From positions 1-46,070 of the forward strand of contig JACRMA010000029.1 of the NCBI GenBank assembly GCA_016235085.1: a stretch of 46,070 nucleotides of DNA, read 5' to 3'. The notes under the pieces were generated by a model. That model was not told where the DNA came from, made no database searches, and saw only the letters and a list, made by a program, of their open reading frames with translations. The DNA comes from Candidatus Zixiibacteriota bacterium (GTDB lineage Bacteria; Zixibacteria; MSB-5A5; WJJR01). Both the position numbers and the translations under genes were made by a program. This document shows positions 7,959 through 15,770 of the stretch, piece by piece; the first letter of the stretch is position 1; the number at the start of each line of letters is the position of its first letter.

Positions 7959-8732
7959 ATGGACATGTGGAAGTTCTTTGACATCACGCATCGGGAGCAC
8001 ATTGTCTGCAATCCGATGAGTCCGGAGAAACTCGAACAGCTTATCACACTTATGCCTCTGAAACCTGGGGCACGCGTGCTTGATATCGCCACTGGAAAGG
8101 GTGAGTTTCTCATCAGACTTGCAGAACGGTACCCACAAATGACAGGGACAGGAGTTGATTTCTCTCCCTACTGCATTGCTTCAGTCCACAAGAAGCATCA
8201 AGAACGGGTTCCGCATGCCCATCTCCATTTCCTGGAGATGGACGGGGCCAAGTACGTCCCAGAGACCCTGGAGAGCTTTGATCTGGTGGCCTGCATCGGT
8301 GCGAGTTGGATTTATGGCGGGCATCGAGGGACGTTGAATGCGCTGCAGAAGATGGCAGCCCCAGAAAGTTGGATCGTTGTGGGAGAACCGTACTGGCGGC
8401 ATGAACCGGAGAAAGAGTATTTAGAAGCGATCGGAGCGGCACGTAACGACTTCGGGACACATTTTCAGAATGCAGAGGCCGGGCGGGAGCACGGATTGGA
8501 AGCTGTCTACGCGCTCGTAAGCAGCCAGGATGACTGGGATAGATATGAGGGGCTGCAGTGGTATGCGGCGGAAACCTGGGCGAGTGATCATCGGGATGAT
8601 CCCGATGTGGAGACTGTGCTGAAGCGAGTGCGTGAGAGTAAGGCAGCATATCTGAGGTGGGGGCGGGATACGCTGGGGTGGGCGATTTATGTGTTCAAGA
8701 AAGGCGGGCACAGCGCATCTCCAGTTGGCTAA
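7959..8732 (+). CDS. Class I SAM-dependent methyltransferase
   Basis: The start is ATG 7959, with AAGGAGG seven bases upstream, giving 257 residues. The SAM-binding motif I is VLDIATGKGEFLIRLAERYP from residue 40. An acidic residue ends the next strand (TGTGVDFSPY), and LVACIGASWIYGG follows as the motif-IV region. The C-terminal part holds an aromatic/acidic stretch (DDWDRYEGLQWYAAETW). The substrate cannot be inferred. The gene looks compositionally different: I counted 31 G/C of 60 bases at 8041-8100, against 37 of 60 at 9301-9360 in rarA. It stands alone, flanked on the left by the hairpin element and convergent with rarA, which fits recent acquisition. Confidence 0.88.
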   Translation: MDMWKFFDITHREHIVCNPMSPEKLEQLITLMPLKPGARVLDIATGKGEFLIRLAERYPQMTGTGVDFSPYCIASVHKKHQERVPHAHLHFLEMDGAKYVPETLESFDLVACIGASWIYGGHRGTLNALQKMAAPESWIVVGEPYWRHEPEKEYLEAIGAARNDFGTHFQNAEAGREHGLEAVYALVSSQDDWDRYEGLQWYAAETWASDHRDDPDVETVLKRVRESKAAYLRWGRDTLGWAIYVFKKGGHSASPVG

Positions 8733-8831
8733 CGCACATTATTGGTCATTCCTGTACTGTTGCCAACCAAATGGGGCCATGCTGTCGCCCGGATGCTCCG
8801 GTCCGTCAAATCGTACAAACTACCGGCGCTT

Positions 8832-10208
8832 CTAACTGGGGTCTTTTGTCAGGGATCGTTTGCGGAGTTCGGCTTTGATCTTCTGCCATTCGGCCATACG
8901 GGCGGTAACTCTCTCCTCCAATCCGCGATCTGTCGGATGGTAGAAGTGCTGACCGACTAGTTCCTCGGGCAGGTAGTCTTGATCGACCATTGCGTCCTGA
9001 AAGTCGTGAGGATACATGTAGCCTTTGCCGTAGCCGATCTTCTTCATCAGTTTTGTGACCGCATTTCGAATCCACAGGGGCACAGGCAGATAGGGGTGAT
9101 CCTGGATGGCCGAACGGACTGCTCTTTCTGCCTTGTAGAGGGCATTGGATTTGGGAGAGACCGCCAGGTAAACCGCGGCCTGGGCCAGGGCCAATTCGCC
9201 TTCTGGCGTTCCCAGGAAATGGTAGGCATCCTTGGCGGCCAGGGCGATCTCGAGCGCCCGTGGGTCGGCGAGGCCGATATCTTCCACCGCGAATCGCACC
9301 ATACGACGGGCCAGGTAGAGCGGGTCCTCGCCGCCTTCGAGCATTCGATACAGCCAGTACAGCGCCGCGTCGGGATCCGATCCGCGCAGTGATTTGTGCA
9401 GGGCGGAAATCTGATTGAAGTGCTCTTCGCCGGATTTGTCGTAGAGCTCGGTTTTGCGCTGAACGATGTCGCGGATCAGATCGGCGGTGATGGCCTGGGA
9501 ATCGCTGCCCTGGCGCGCGAGATCGGCAGCGGCGGTTTCGACGATGGTGAGCGCCCGCCGGGCGTCACCATTGGAAAGGACTGCGATGAGTTTGAGCACT
9601 TCATCCGTGGCGTCGATGCCCTGTTTCCCGAGTCCTCGTTCCTTGTCGACCAGGGCGGCGCGGGCGATCGCGACGATGTCATCCGGGGATAGCGGCTGGA
9701 GCACATGCAATGTCATGCGCGAGAGCAGCGCGGGATTGACCTCGAAGGAGGGATTCTCGGTGGTGGCGCCGATCAGGATCAAGGTTCCCTGCTCGACATG
9801 CGGGAGGAAGGCGTCCTGCTGCGCCTTGTTGAAGCGATGGAGCGCATCGACGAAGAGGATGGTGCGGCCACCATCGAAGGAGCGCCGTTTCTGGGCGTGA
9901 TCGACCGCTTCGTGGACTTCTTTGATTCCGGAGAGCACTGCCGAAAAGAAGACGAAGTCGGAGCCGGTGTGCGTGGCGATCACGTGGGCGAGGGTGGTCT
10001 TGCCGCTTCCGGGGGGACCCCAGAAGATCATCGAGCCGACCAGATCGCCTTCGATGGCGCGGCGCAGGGGTTTGTCCGGCCCGAGCAGATGGGACTGGCC
10101 GACATACTCGTCCAAATTCCGCGGACGCATGCGAAACGCCAGCGGCTCCCCGATACCCAGACGCTTCGGAGGGGGAGTTGGAAAGAGCGGCGTACCCTCG
10201 TCATTCAT
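8832..10208 (-). CDS. rarA: Replication-associated recombination protein A (RarA/MgsA), altered Walker B
   Basis: The 458-residue AAA+ protein matches RarA/MgsA/WRNIP1 over its whole length: VGQSHLLGP, Walker A GPPGSGKT at 64-71, RFNKAQQDAFLPHVEQG, sensor 1 LIGATTENPSFEVNPALLSR, the arginine finger, and a C-terminal domain (GEDPLYLARRMVRFAVEDIG, YPHDF, EELVGQHFYHPT). RarA acts at stalled replication forks with SSB and helicase. The Walker B motif reads FVDALHRF (D121, A122), where the family has DE followed by (I/V)H; the codon is GCG, one base from GAG. The catalytic glutamate is therefore missing in this sequence. The gene follows the 10216-11580 gene with a 7-bp gap and probably shares its transcript. 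Confidence 0.95.
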   Translation of the reverse strand: MNDEGTPLFPTPPPKRLGIGEPLAFRMRPRNLDEYVGQSHLLGPDKPLRRAIEGDLVGSMIFWGPPGSGKTTLAHVIATHTGSDFVFFSAVLSGIKEVHEAVDHAQKRRSFDGGRTILFVDALHRFNKAQQDAFLPHVEQGTLILIGATTENPSFEVNPALLSRMTLHVLQPLSPDDIVAIARAALVDKERGLGKQGIDATDEVLKLIAVLSNGDARRALTIVETAAADLARQGSDSQAITADLIRDIVQRKTELYDKSGEEHFNQISALHKSLRGSDPDAALYWLYRMLEGGEDPLYLARRMVRFAVEDIGLADPRALEIALAAKDAYHFLGTPEGELALAQAAVYLAVSPKSNALYKAERAVRSAIQDHPYLPVPLWIRNAVTKLMKKIGYGKGYMYPHDFQDAMVDQDYLPEELVGQHFYHPTDRGLEERVTARMAEWQKIKAELRKRSLTKDPS

Positions 10209-10215
10209 AGTTCAC

Positions 10216-11580
10216 TCAGAATTTGCGAATCCGAACTCCATCCAACATCACACCCATCTCTTTCAGACACGCGAAGAAGTGTCCAAGGGTTGGGAGGACT
10301 GCATCGGAACGGTCCAGGACGTCACGTTGAATCGATGGAGACAAGGAAGAATAGAAGAAGTGGTCCGACCAGATGGTGACGGTGCGGATGCTGCGCTGGT
10401 TATTCCGGAGGGCCAGATCGAAACACCCTGCCGCCAACAGTGGTTGATCGGGGAAGAGCAGGGCGTGATTTGATAGCGTTGGTGACGTGGAAAATTGGCC
10501 TGCCGTCGCCTTGACCAGGCTCGGTTCCGTGGTGCGGGCCACGCGCACGCGACGGTACTGATCCACGGCGAAGATGTACCATCCCGGAGGCAGGGTATCG
10601 AACTCTGCGCGCGTCAGTGCGATAACTGGTCCCCGCTTGACGGTGCTCGTCAGGACGTTCCCGTACTCGTATTGCAGCGCTGAGGCGCGAAGATTCTCGT
10701 AGAGCGTGTCTTTGGCGCCGCCGATGAAGCGATCCACAGCGTCCTGCGTGATGGCCGCTTCGGTGAAGCCGTAACACTCTCCGAATTTCATCTCGGCCGC
10801 TGTGGTCAACGCCGAATCGAATCGGGCGAGTTGCTCCGGCGTGGTCTCGACGGTGTCGGGATAAAGGTCCATCCAAGACGGCAGATTTCGCTCGGCTGCA
10901 CGCGGCGCTACGCTTGTGGGTACTCCGTAATCGATGGAGGTCAAATGGTCGGCCACGGCGCGGGCGTAGGCGTCGCGGATTTTGGACTGAATACTGTCGA
11001 CCGCGAATGCCGGATAGTAACTGTGCCGCGCCCAGATGAGAAAGCGGTTCTCATTGGGAGTCAGAAGAAGAAATCCCGGCGCGGTCTTATCCTCACCCGC
11101 ACACCAGACGCCGCGAAATCCCGGCAGGCCGGGGGCACCGGGCTTGTGATCGTACCGAGTGATCTTTCTTGCCGTCAGCTTGACCTCCGCCGACACGACT
11201 TTCCCGACGGCGAGATCGACTTTGCGGTATTCGGGAACGATCACGCGCGGACATTCGAAGAATAGGCGCACATCATCCGGCATTCCCGGCGCCGTTCCGA
11301 CCGGACCTTCGACAAACCAGCCGCTTTGTTCCGGGAAGACTTCGATTAGCGTCTTCATGACGGGCGGGAGGGGTTGAACGGCGTGGGCTGCTGAACATGA
11401 AAGGATGATGACCGTGATTGCGCAGAGCAAAATCACGGAGAATTGCGGCGGACGATTGAGGGAGGGCGAGGCTCCTGCCGAGCCTCTTCGCACAGGCGGA
11501 AAGAGGCTCGGCAGGAACCTCGCCCTCCCTCGCCCGCGGGTGTTTTGTGTCGAAATTTGCATGAACGCGTTTGCCATCAT
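10216..11580 (-). CDS. Secreted protein of unknown function
   Basis: I do not recognise this family. The frame from ATG 11580 gives 454 residues. Codons encoded by 11461-11528 are a dispersed inverted repeat (reads GRARFLPSLFPPVRRGSAGA), and the hydrophobic signal segment (FSVILLCAITVIILSC) only starts after it. The true start may therefore be GTG 11436, though neither start has a clear ribosome-binding site. The signal ends in SCSAAHA/VQ, either a signal peptidase I site or, less likely, a lipobox. The mature ~385 residues are rich in Arg, Tyr and Thr, with motifs such as GFRGVWCAGED, FLIWARHSYYPAF and GWYIFAVDQYRRVRVAR. No catalytic signature was seen. It lies between gltX and rarA on the same strand. 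Confidence 0.65.
   Translation of the reverse strand: MMANAFMQISTQNTRGRGRARFLPSLFPPVRRGSAGASPSLNRPPQFSVILLCAITVIILSCSAAHAVQPLPPVMKTLIEVFPEQSGWFVEGPVGTAPGMPDDVRLFFECPRVIVPEYRKVDLAVGKVVSAEVKLTARKITRYDHKPGAPGLPGFRGVWCAGEDKTAPGFLLLTPNENRFLIWARHSYYPAFAVDSIQSKIRDAYARAVADHLTSIDYGVPTSVAPRAAERNLPSWMDLYPDTVETTPEQLARFDSALTTAAEMKFGECYGFTEAAITQDAVDRFIGGAKDTLYENLRASALQYEYGNVLTSTVKRGPVIALTRAEFDTLPPGWYIFAVDQYRRVRVARTTEPSLVKATAGQFSTSPTLSNHALLFPDQPLLAAGCFDLALRNNQRSIRTVTIWSDHFFYSSLSPSIQRDVLDRSDAVLPTLGHFFACLKEMGVMLDGVRIRKF
11461..11528. repeat. Dispersed inverted repeat, family A (copy 1)
   Basis: Arms 11461-11488 and 11501-11528 are complementary over 28 bases with one mismatch, around a 12-base loop. The core is GGCGAGGCTCCTGCCGAGCC. 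It lies within or just before the 5' end of the secreted-protein gene. Related copies are at 22489-22571 and 36001-36060. Confidence 0.9.
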
Positions 11581-11681
11581 GATCCGGTGATGCGCCTGGT
11601 CACGTCTTATCCGATTCGGCAAGATCGCACATCGCAGGAAAGGGATACAATAGCGAAGGTGCGCGTTGATAGCCGGACGTA

Positions 11682-13151
11682 TCAGGTGCCGGGATTCGCC
11701 ACACCGGCTTTGCGGATGAACTCGACCGCTTGCTTCAGACGTTCGACACACTTGTCGCGTCCCAGAAGCTCGACGATATCAAAGACACCGGGGCCGGTGG
11801 TCATGCCGGTCAGTGCCAGACGCAATGGGTGAATCAGTTCGGCGGGGGAGCGTCCCAGTTGTTCGGCCAGCTTGCGAAGAACAGCTTCTGTCCCCGTCTT
11901 GGTGAAATCGGCGGCCGGGAGTTTGCCGAATTCGGTGGAGAGCAGGGTCAGATCCTCGGGAGCGCCCGGGCGATTGAAGTATTTCTTCGCTCCTTTTTCC
12001 TCGTAACTGAACTTGTCGGTGAAGTAGAAGGCACCCTGTTCGACAATGTCGTTGAGCAAACGAATCCGTTCGCGGAGCGTCTCGACCACGCGCAGCATCC
12101 ATGCCCAGTTGGTCTGAATATGGAGGCGCGTGACCAATCCCGATTCCATCAGCACCGGGGTCAGCCGCTCGAGCAGTTCGTTCGTGTTCATCTTGCGGAT
12201 ATACTCGCCGTTCATCCATTCCAGTTTTTGCATATCGAAAACCGGATTGGAGGGATTGACGCGTTCCAGCGTAAACGCCTCCACCAGTTCATCGCGTGTC
12301 ATGATCTCGCGTTCATCGCCGGGCGACCAGCCGAGTAAAGCGAGGAAGTTGACGATCGCCTCGGGGAGGAAACCCATCTGCTGATACTCGATGACCGAGG
12401 TGGCACCCTCGCGTTTGGAGATCTTGCGGCGGTCCTTGCCGAGATTCAAAGGCAGATGGGCAAAGAGCGGCGGTTCCACGCCGAGGGCGCGGTAGATCAA
12501 GACCTGTTTGAAGGTATTGGTGATGTGGTCATTGCCGCGGATCACATGGGAGATTTGCATGTCGTGATCGTCAATCACGCAGGCAAAGTTGTAGGTCGGG
12601 CGGCCGTCGGCGCGAGCGCAGACAAAGTCGTCTAGTTCGACGTTGGAACGCGTCAGCGCGCCGTATACCAGGTCCGTGTAGTGGGTCTCGCCTTCCGGAA
12701 TGCGTAGTCGGAGTGCCGGCTTGCGTCCCTCGGCTTCGTAGCGCGCACGATCGGCATCGCTGAGATTGCGGCAGTTGCCGTCGTAGCGGATCGGCTGTTT
12801 TTCCTGTTGGGCCTTCTCGCGCTTGGCGGCCAGTTCCTCCGGTGTGCAGTAGCAGAGGTACGCATGGCCGGAGTTCCGGAGTCGTTCGGTCCACTGCGTG
12901 TAGATCTCTCCCCGCTGCGACTGGAAGTATGGTCCCTCATCCCAATTGAGCCCCAACCATTTCATCGATTCCTGAATCGAGGTGACCATCTCGGCGAACG
13001 AGCGTTCCGGGTCGGTGTCCTCGATGCGCAAAATGAATTTGCCGCCATTATGGCGCGCGAAGAGCCAGTTGCAGATCCCGATCCGCGCGGTGCCAACGTG
13101 AAGATGGCCGGAGGGTGAGGGGGCGATACGGACACGAACAGGGGAGGTCAT
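11682..13151 (-). CDS. gltX: Glutamyl-tRNA synthetase
   Basis: This 489-residue class I synthetase charges tRNA(Glu) with glutamate in the cytoplasm. The HIGH-type motif reads HVGT at residues 18-21 within PSPSGHLHVGTAR, and KMSKS reads KISKR at 243-247. LRIEDTDPERS and the bacterial zinc-site cysteines (C100, C102, C127) are present. The C-terminal helical anticodon domain is complete, so this is bacterial-type GluRS rather than the archaeal/GlnRS-like form. This matters because GatDE, encoded at 18267-21639, needs Glu-tRNA(Gln) and so needs a GluRS able to charge tRNA(Gln). Whether this enzyme discriminates between tRNA(Glu) and tRNA(Gln) cannot be read from the sequence by eye. An AAAGGA site precedes the ATG. 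Confidence 0.96.
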   Translation of the reverse strand: MTSPVRVRIAPSPSGHLHVGTARIGICNWLFARHNGGKFILRIEDTDPERSFAEMVTSIQESMKWLGLNWDEGPYFQSQRGEIYTQWTERLRNSGHAYLCYCTPEELAAKREKAQQEKQPIRYDGNCRNLSDADRARYEAEGRKPALRLRIPEGETHYTDLVYGALTRSNVELDDFVCARADGRPTYNFACVIDDHDMQISHVIRGNDHITNTFKQVLIYRALGVEPPLFAHLPLNLGKDRRKISKREGATSVIEYQQMGFLPEAIVNFLALLGWSPGDEREIMTRDELVEAFTLERVNPSNPVFDMQKLEWMNGEYIRKMNTNELLERLTPVLMESGLVTRLHIQTNWAWMLRVVETLRERIRLLNDIVEQGAFYFTDKFSYEEKGAKKYFNRPGAPEDLTLLSTEFGKLPAADFTKTGTEAVLRKLAEQLGRSPAELIHPLRLALTGMTTGPGVFDIVELLGRDKCVERLKQAVEFIRKAGVANPGT

Positions 13152-13228
13152 TATCTGGCTGTCCTTTCAAAGTTCCGGTAGTACGGTTACCAGGCGGTTT
13201 CAGTTCAGCGGTCCGTCGGAGCTGCCGC

Positions 13229-13732
13229 TCATTCATACATCGAGCTGGGGGGGCGATTCTCCTGAACGCCGGGCGTCGGCTCTGGTTCCGAAGTTGGTGG
13301 CGGAGGTGAGGGGACGCGCATGACCGGGAGCGGCGTCTGCTCGCCGGGAGCGTGGGACGTGGGAACGACGGCCACGGTCGCCTGGACCATCTCCCACTCC
13401 AGTTCCAGTCCGCCCCAGAAACGGACGCTGAGATTGTAGAGCCAGCTTAAGAAGAATCCCATGATGGCCCCGCCGATGGCACCCATGAAACCGCCGAAAA
13501 CGGGAAAGAACATCGCGAGATTAACCATCGCGTCGCCCATAAATTCGCTCAACCCAGTCTGTCCCTGAAGGTCCAGTCCCGCGGGCAGGTCGCGGGTGAC
13601 CGACCAGATCAGTCCCATGAAGGCCCACTGGACCAATCCGAGCAGGAAGCCGGAGAATCCGCCCAGCAGGAAGAGGGTCTTGGTGGCCGAGAACACGCCG
13701 ATGCGTTTGATTTCGTAACGGGGCTTATCCAT
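13229..13732 (-). CDS. Small membrane protein, DUF3566-like
   Basis: The 167-residue protein starts MDKPRYEIKRIGVFSATKTL and has two long hydrophobic segments at about residues 20-45 (LFLLGGFSGFLLGLVQWAFMGL) and 70-105 (MVNLAMFFPVFGGFMGAIGGAIMGFFLSWLY). A proline-rich cytoplasmic or exported tail follows (VPSPPPPTSEPEPTP). The IKRIGVFSATK start and two-helix arrangement resemble DUF3566-type transmembrane domains; the function is unknown. GGAG nine bases before the ATG supports the start. It lies 77 bp upstream of gltX on the same strand. Confidence 0.75.
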   Translation of the reverse strand: MDKPRYEIKRIGVFSATKTLFLLGGFSGFLLGLVQWAFMGLIWSVTRDLPAGLDLQGQTGLSEFMGDAMVNLAMFFPVFGGFMGAIGGAIMGFFLSWLYNLSVRFWGGLELEWEMVQATVAVVPTSHAPGEQTPLPVMRVPSPPPPTSEPEPTPGVQENRPPSSMYE

Positions 13733-13938
13733 TAATCTGCTCCAGTGTCAAATGCCGGGTGGGTATTGCCATATCACAGGCGTACAGGGCCGGGAACGTG
13801 TCGTGCCGCGGGTAGCGAGGTCGGACAGGAGTGTCCGACCTACCGATGTGAAGCGCGTCGGCATGGCCAACGGTAATCGCCCTGCCCGCGATCAGCACAC
13901 ACTTACCTCTTCCAACATGACTGCCCATACGCTTGTCC
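13733..13938. other. Intergenic region with family D palindrome
   Basis: This 206-bp gap separates two minus-strand genes. Its only clear structure is a hairpin at 13819-13840: arm GGTCGGACA, loop GGAG, arm TGTCCGACC, followed by TACCGATGTG. A related hairpin with compensated arms lies at 27710-27731. Confidence 0.6.
13819..13840. repeat. Dispersed palindrome, family D (copy 1)
   Basis: Perfect 9-bp stem GGTCGGACA/TGTCCGACC with a GGAG loop. It is flanked by GCGA on the left and TACCGATGTG on the right; the 27710-27731 copy is followed by TACCGATATC. Confidence 0.85.
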
Positions 13939-14352
13939 TCATTCACCCATCGCCTTGATGATCACCCGTTTGGCGCGTTGTCCGTCAAACTCGGCGTAGT
14001 ATACGCGTTGCCATGGGCCCAGGTCGAGGCGGCCGGCGGTCACCGGCACAATTACCTGATGTCCCACCAGCAGGCTTTTGAGATGGGAATCGCCGTTGGT
14101 TTCGCCGGTTTCGTGGTGGCGGTAATCCTCCCGGTACGGGGCCAGTGATTCGAGCCAGACATCGATATCCGCCAACAGGCCGTTTTCGTGGTCATTGACC
14201 CAGACGCCGGCGGTGATGTGCATCGCGGAGACCAAGACCATTCCTTCGGTGATTCCCGACCGTTTCACGACCGCCGCCACCTCATCGGTGATGTCGTGAT
14301 ACTCCCGTTTGCGTCGGGTCTTAAAAGTGAGATACTCAGTCTGGGTTTTCAT
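13939..14352 (-). CDS. YjbQ / UPF0047 family protein
   Basis: The 137-residue protein matches the YjbQ (UPF0047) family over its whole length. It has the conserved [15 protein letters not shown] and [22 protein letters not shown] motifs, whose His and Glu residues cluster in a metal-binding pocket. It ends with [21 protein letters not shown]. Homologues have been reported to have weak thiamine-phosphate synthase activity, but the physiological role is unsettled. It is probably a cytoplasmic trimer. It stands alone, divergent from the PDZ gene. Confidence 0.93.
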   Translation of the reverse strand: MKTQTEYLTFKTRRKREYHDITDEVAAVVKRSGITEGMVLVSAMHITAGVWVNDHENGLLADIDVWLESLAPYREDYRHHETGETNGDSHLKSLLVGHQVIVPVTAGRLDLGPWQRVYYAEFDGQRAKRVIIKAMGE

Positions 14353-14521
14353 GCAACACCTTCAAGACCAATCAATTGCCCCTGATGCCGGGCTTGTCAA
14401 CTGGTATCCGCGGCGGCATAAAGCGCCAATTCGAGTAAAACGGAACATACATGCCGGCTCAGGCGTAGAAAAATCTGCAAATGGAAGTAGGAAGTCAGGC
14501 ATCAACCGGGAGGACAAGGTC

Positions 14522-15448
14522 ATGAGACCCACGAGAAGTCTGGGGGGACGAATTCTGCTGGCGGTACTGGTGTGTACGCTGGCGGCCGCGGCTCTGGCAT
14601 GGGGCGCCCAGGGCGACAAAGAAAAAGTGAGAGTGATGAAGGACTCGCCGGCCAAGAAGGCGGGACTTCAGAAGGGCGATGTCATCCTGCAGTTTGACGG
14701 GCACAATGCCAAATCGGTGCGCAGCCTGACGGCCGACATCGAGGACTGCGAACCGGGTGAGTCCAAGACAATCGTGATTCAGCGTGATGGGGATAAGAAG
14801 ACGCTCAGTGTCGTCGTGGGCAAAGGCGAATCCGAGGACGAGTTCACCTGGACGGAAGATGTCACGCCTCCGCCTCCGGGCGTTCCGGACATGGGTGAGA
14901 TGAGGCTGCCGGATGCGCCGCGCGCGTTCGCGTTTTCGCTGGGCGAACTGTCCAATTCACGCATCGGCGTCTCCCTCTATGAATTGTCCGACCAGTTGGC
15001 CGACTATTTTGGCGCCAAGGACGGCGGCGCACTCATCAACGAAGTGATCGAGGATGGTCCCGCCGCCAAGGCCGGCCTAAAGGCAGGCGATGTGATCGTG
15101 CAGGTGGATCACAAATCGGTCAAGGATGTCAGCGCCGTACGGCGGGCGATTCAGAAGAAAGATGGCGGCGATGTTGCCACCGTGACTGTCCTGCGCCGGG
15201 GGAACGAAGAGAAGACGGTCGACGTGACGGTTGAGGAGTCGGAGTCCTGGTCGGGTGTCGGCGACAACCGTTTCTTCCGGGTGCAGCCGCGCAATGCCCA
15301 TCCGCTTCCGGGCGATCAGATGGCCCCTGCCATGCGCCGCGCCCAGCGTGCCATGCGCGACTCGAATTCGGATCTGCGCGAAGAAATGAAACAGCTTCGC
15401 GAAGAACTGAACCAATTGAAGAAAGAGCTTAGGGAGAAGGGGAACTAG
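14522..15448 (+). CDS. Secreted double-PDZ protein with C-terminal coiled coil
   Basis: ATG 14522 is preceded by GGGAGGACAAGGTC, which fixes the start; the product is 308 residues. A signal peptide (residues ~10-29, ILLAVLVCTLAAAALAWGA) is followed by a PDZ-like domain lacking its first strands (VRVMKDSPAKKAGLQKGDVI, to ~105) and a linker rich in Pro. A full HtrA-type PDZ domain follows at ~140-240 (RIGVSLYELSDQLADYFG, INEVIEDGPAAKAGLKAGDV). The last ~30 residues are a heptad coiled coil (LREEMKQLREELNQLKKEL). No protease domain is present. It may be a periplasmic peptide-binding adaptor. No partner is evident from the neighbours. Confidence 0.85.
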   Translation: MRPTRSLGGRILLAVLVCTLAAAALAWGAQGDKEKVRVMKDSPAKKAGLQKGDVILQFDGHNAKSVRSLTADIEDCEPGESKTIVIQRDGDKKTLSVVVGKGESEDEFTWTEDVTPPPPGVPDMGEMRLPDAPRAFAFSLGELSNSRIGVSLYELSDQLADYFGAKDGGALINEVIEDGPAAKAGLKAGDVIVQVDHKSVKDVSAVRRAIQKKDGGDVATVTVLRRGNEEKTVDVTVEESESWSGVGDNRFFRVQPRNAHPLPGDQMAPAMRRAQRAMRDSNSDLREEMKQLREELNQLKKELREKGN

Positions 15449-15454
15449 GGAAAC

Positions 15455-15550
15455 CGTCCCGCAGCAACGCGGGACAGATGTCAGCACTGGTGACGGCATT
15501 AACCGTCGCCAGATGAATCGAAGGCCGGACCCATGTGGGTCCGGCCTTCG
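15455..15550. terminator. Cluster of three hairpins after the PDZ gene (probable bidirectional terminator)
   Basis: Three hairpins lie in a row: GTCCCGC/GCGGGAC at about 15456-15475; TGGTGACGG/CCGTCGCCA at about 15488-15511; and a perfect 14-bp stem 15519-15532 with 15537-15550 around ATGT. They lie between the convergent PDZ and glnS genes. The T-run after the last stem is short (GCTGTTT), so intrinsic termination is likely but not certain. Confidence 0.6.
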
Positions 15551-15607
15551 CTGTTTGGGGCTGTGGGGGGTGCGAAGGTTGCGCCGGCGGCGGGTTATCG
15601 CTTTCGC

Positions 15608-15754
15608 GTAGGGGCGTATTGCATGCGCCCGTCTTCCATGTGCGGTAGGTGAACCGCTTTCCGGAGCCAATCGCGGAGAGATTCACCCTCGGACGTGTTC
15701 CCATACATGGATGGATTCTTGGCCGGGGTGACAGGGGCGTATGCAATACGCCCC
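15608..15754. repeat. Dispersed palindromes, family C (two copies)
   Basis: 15608-15630 reads GTAGGGGCGTATTGCATGCG followed by CCC. 15733-15754 reads AGGGGCGTATGCAATACGCC followed by CC. Each folds on GGGCGTAT/ATACGCCC or a near match. A third copy is at 21675-21699. They lie between the convergent PDZ and glnS genes; no gene is seen in the 320-bp gap. Confidence 0.8.
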
Positions 15755-15770
15755 GGGTGAAGGCGGATTT

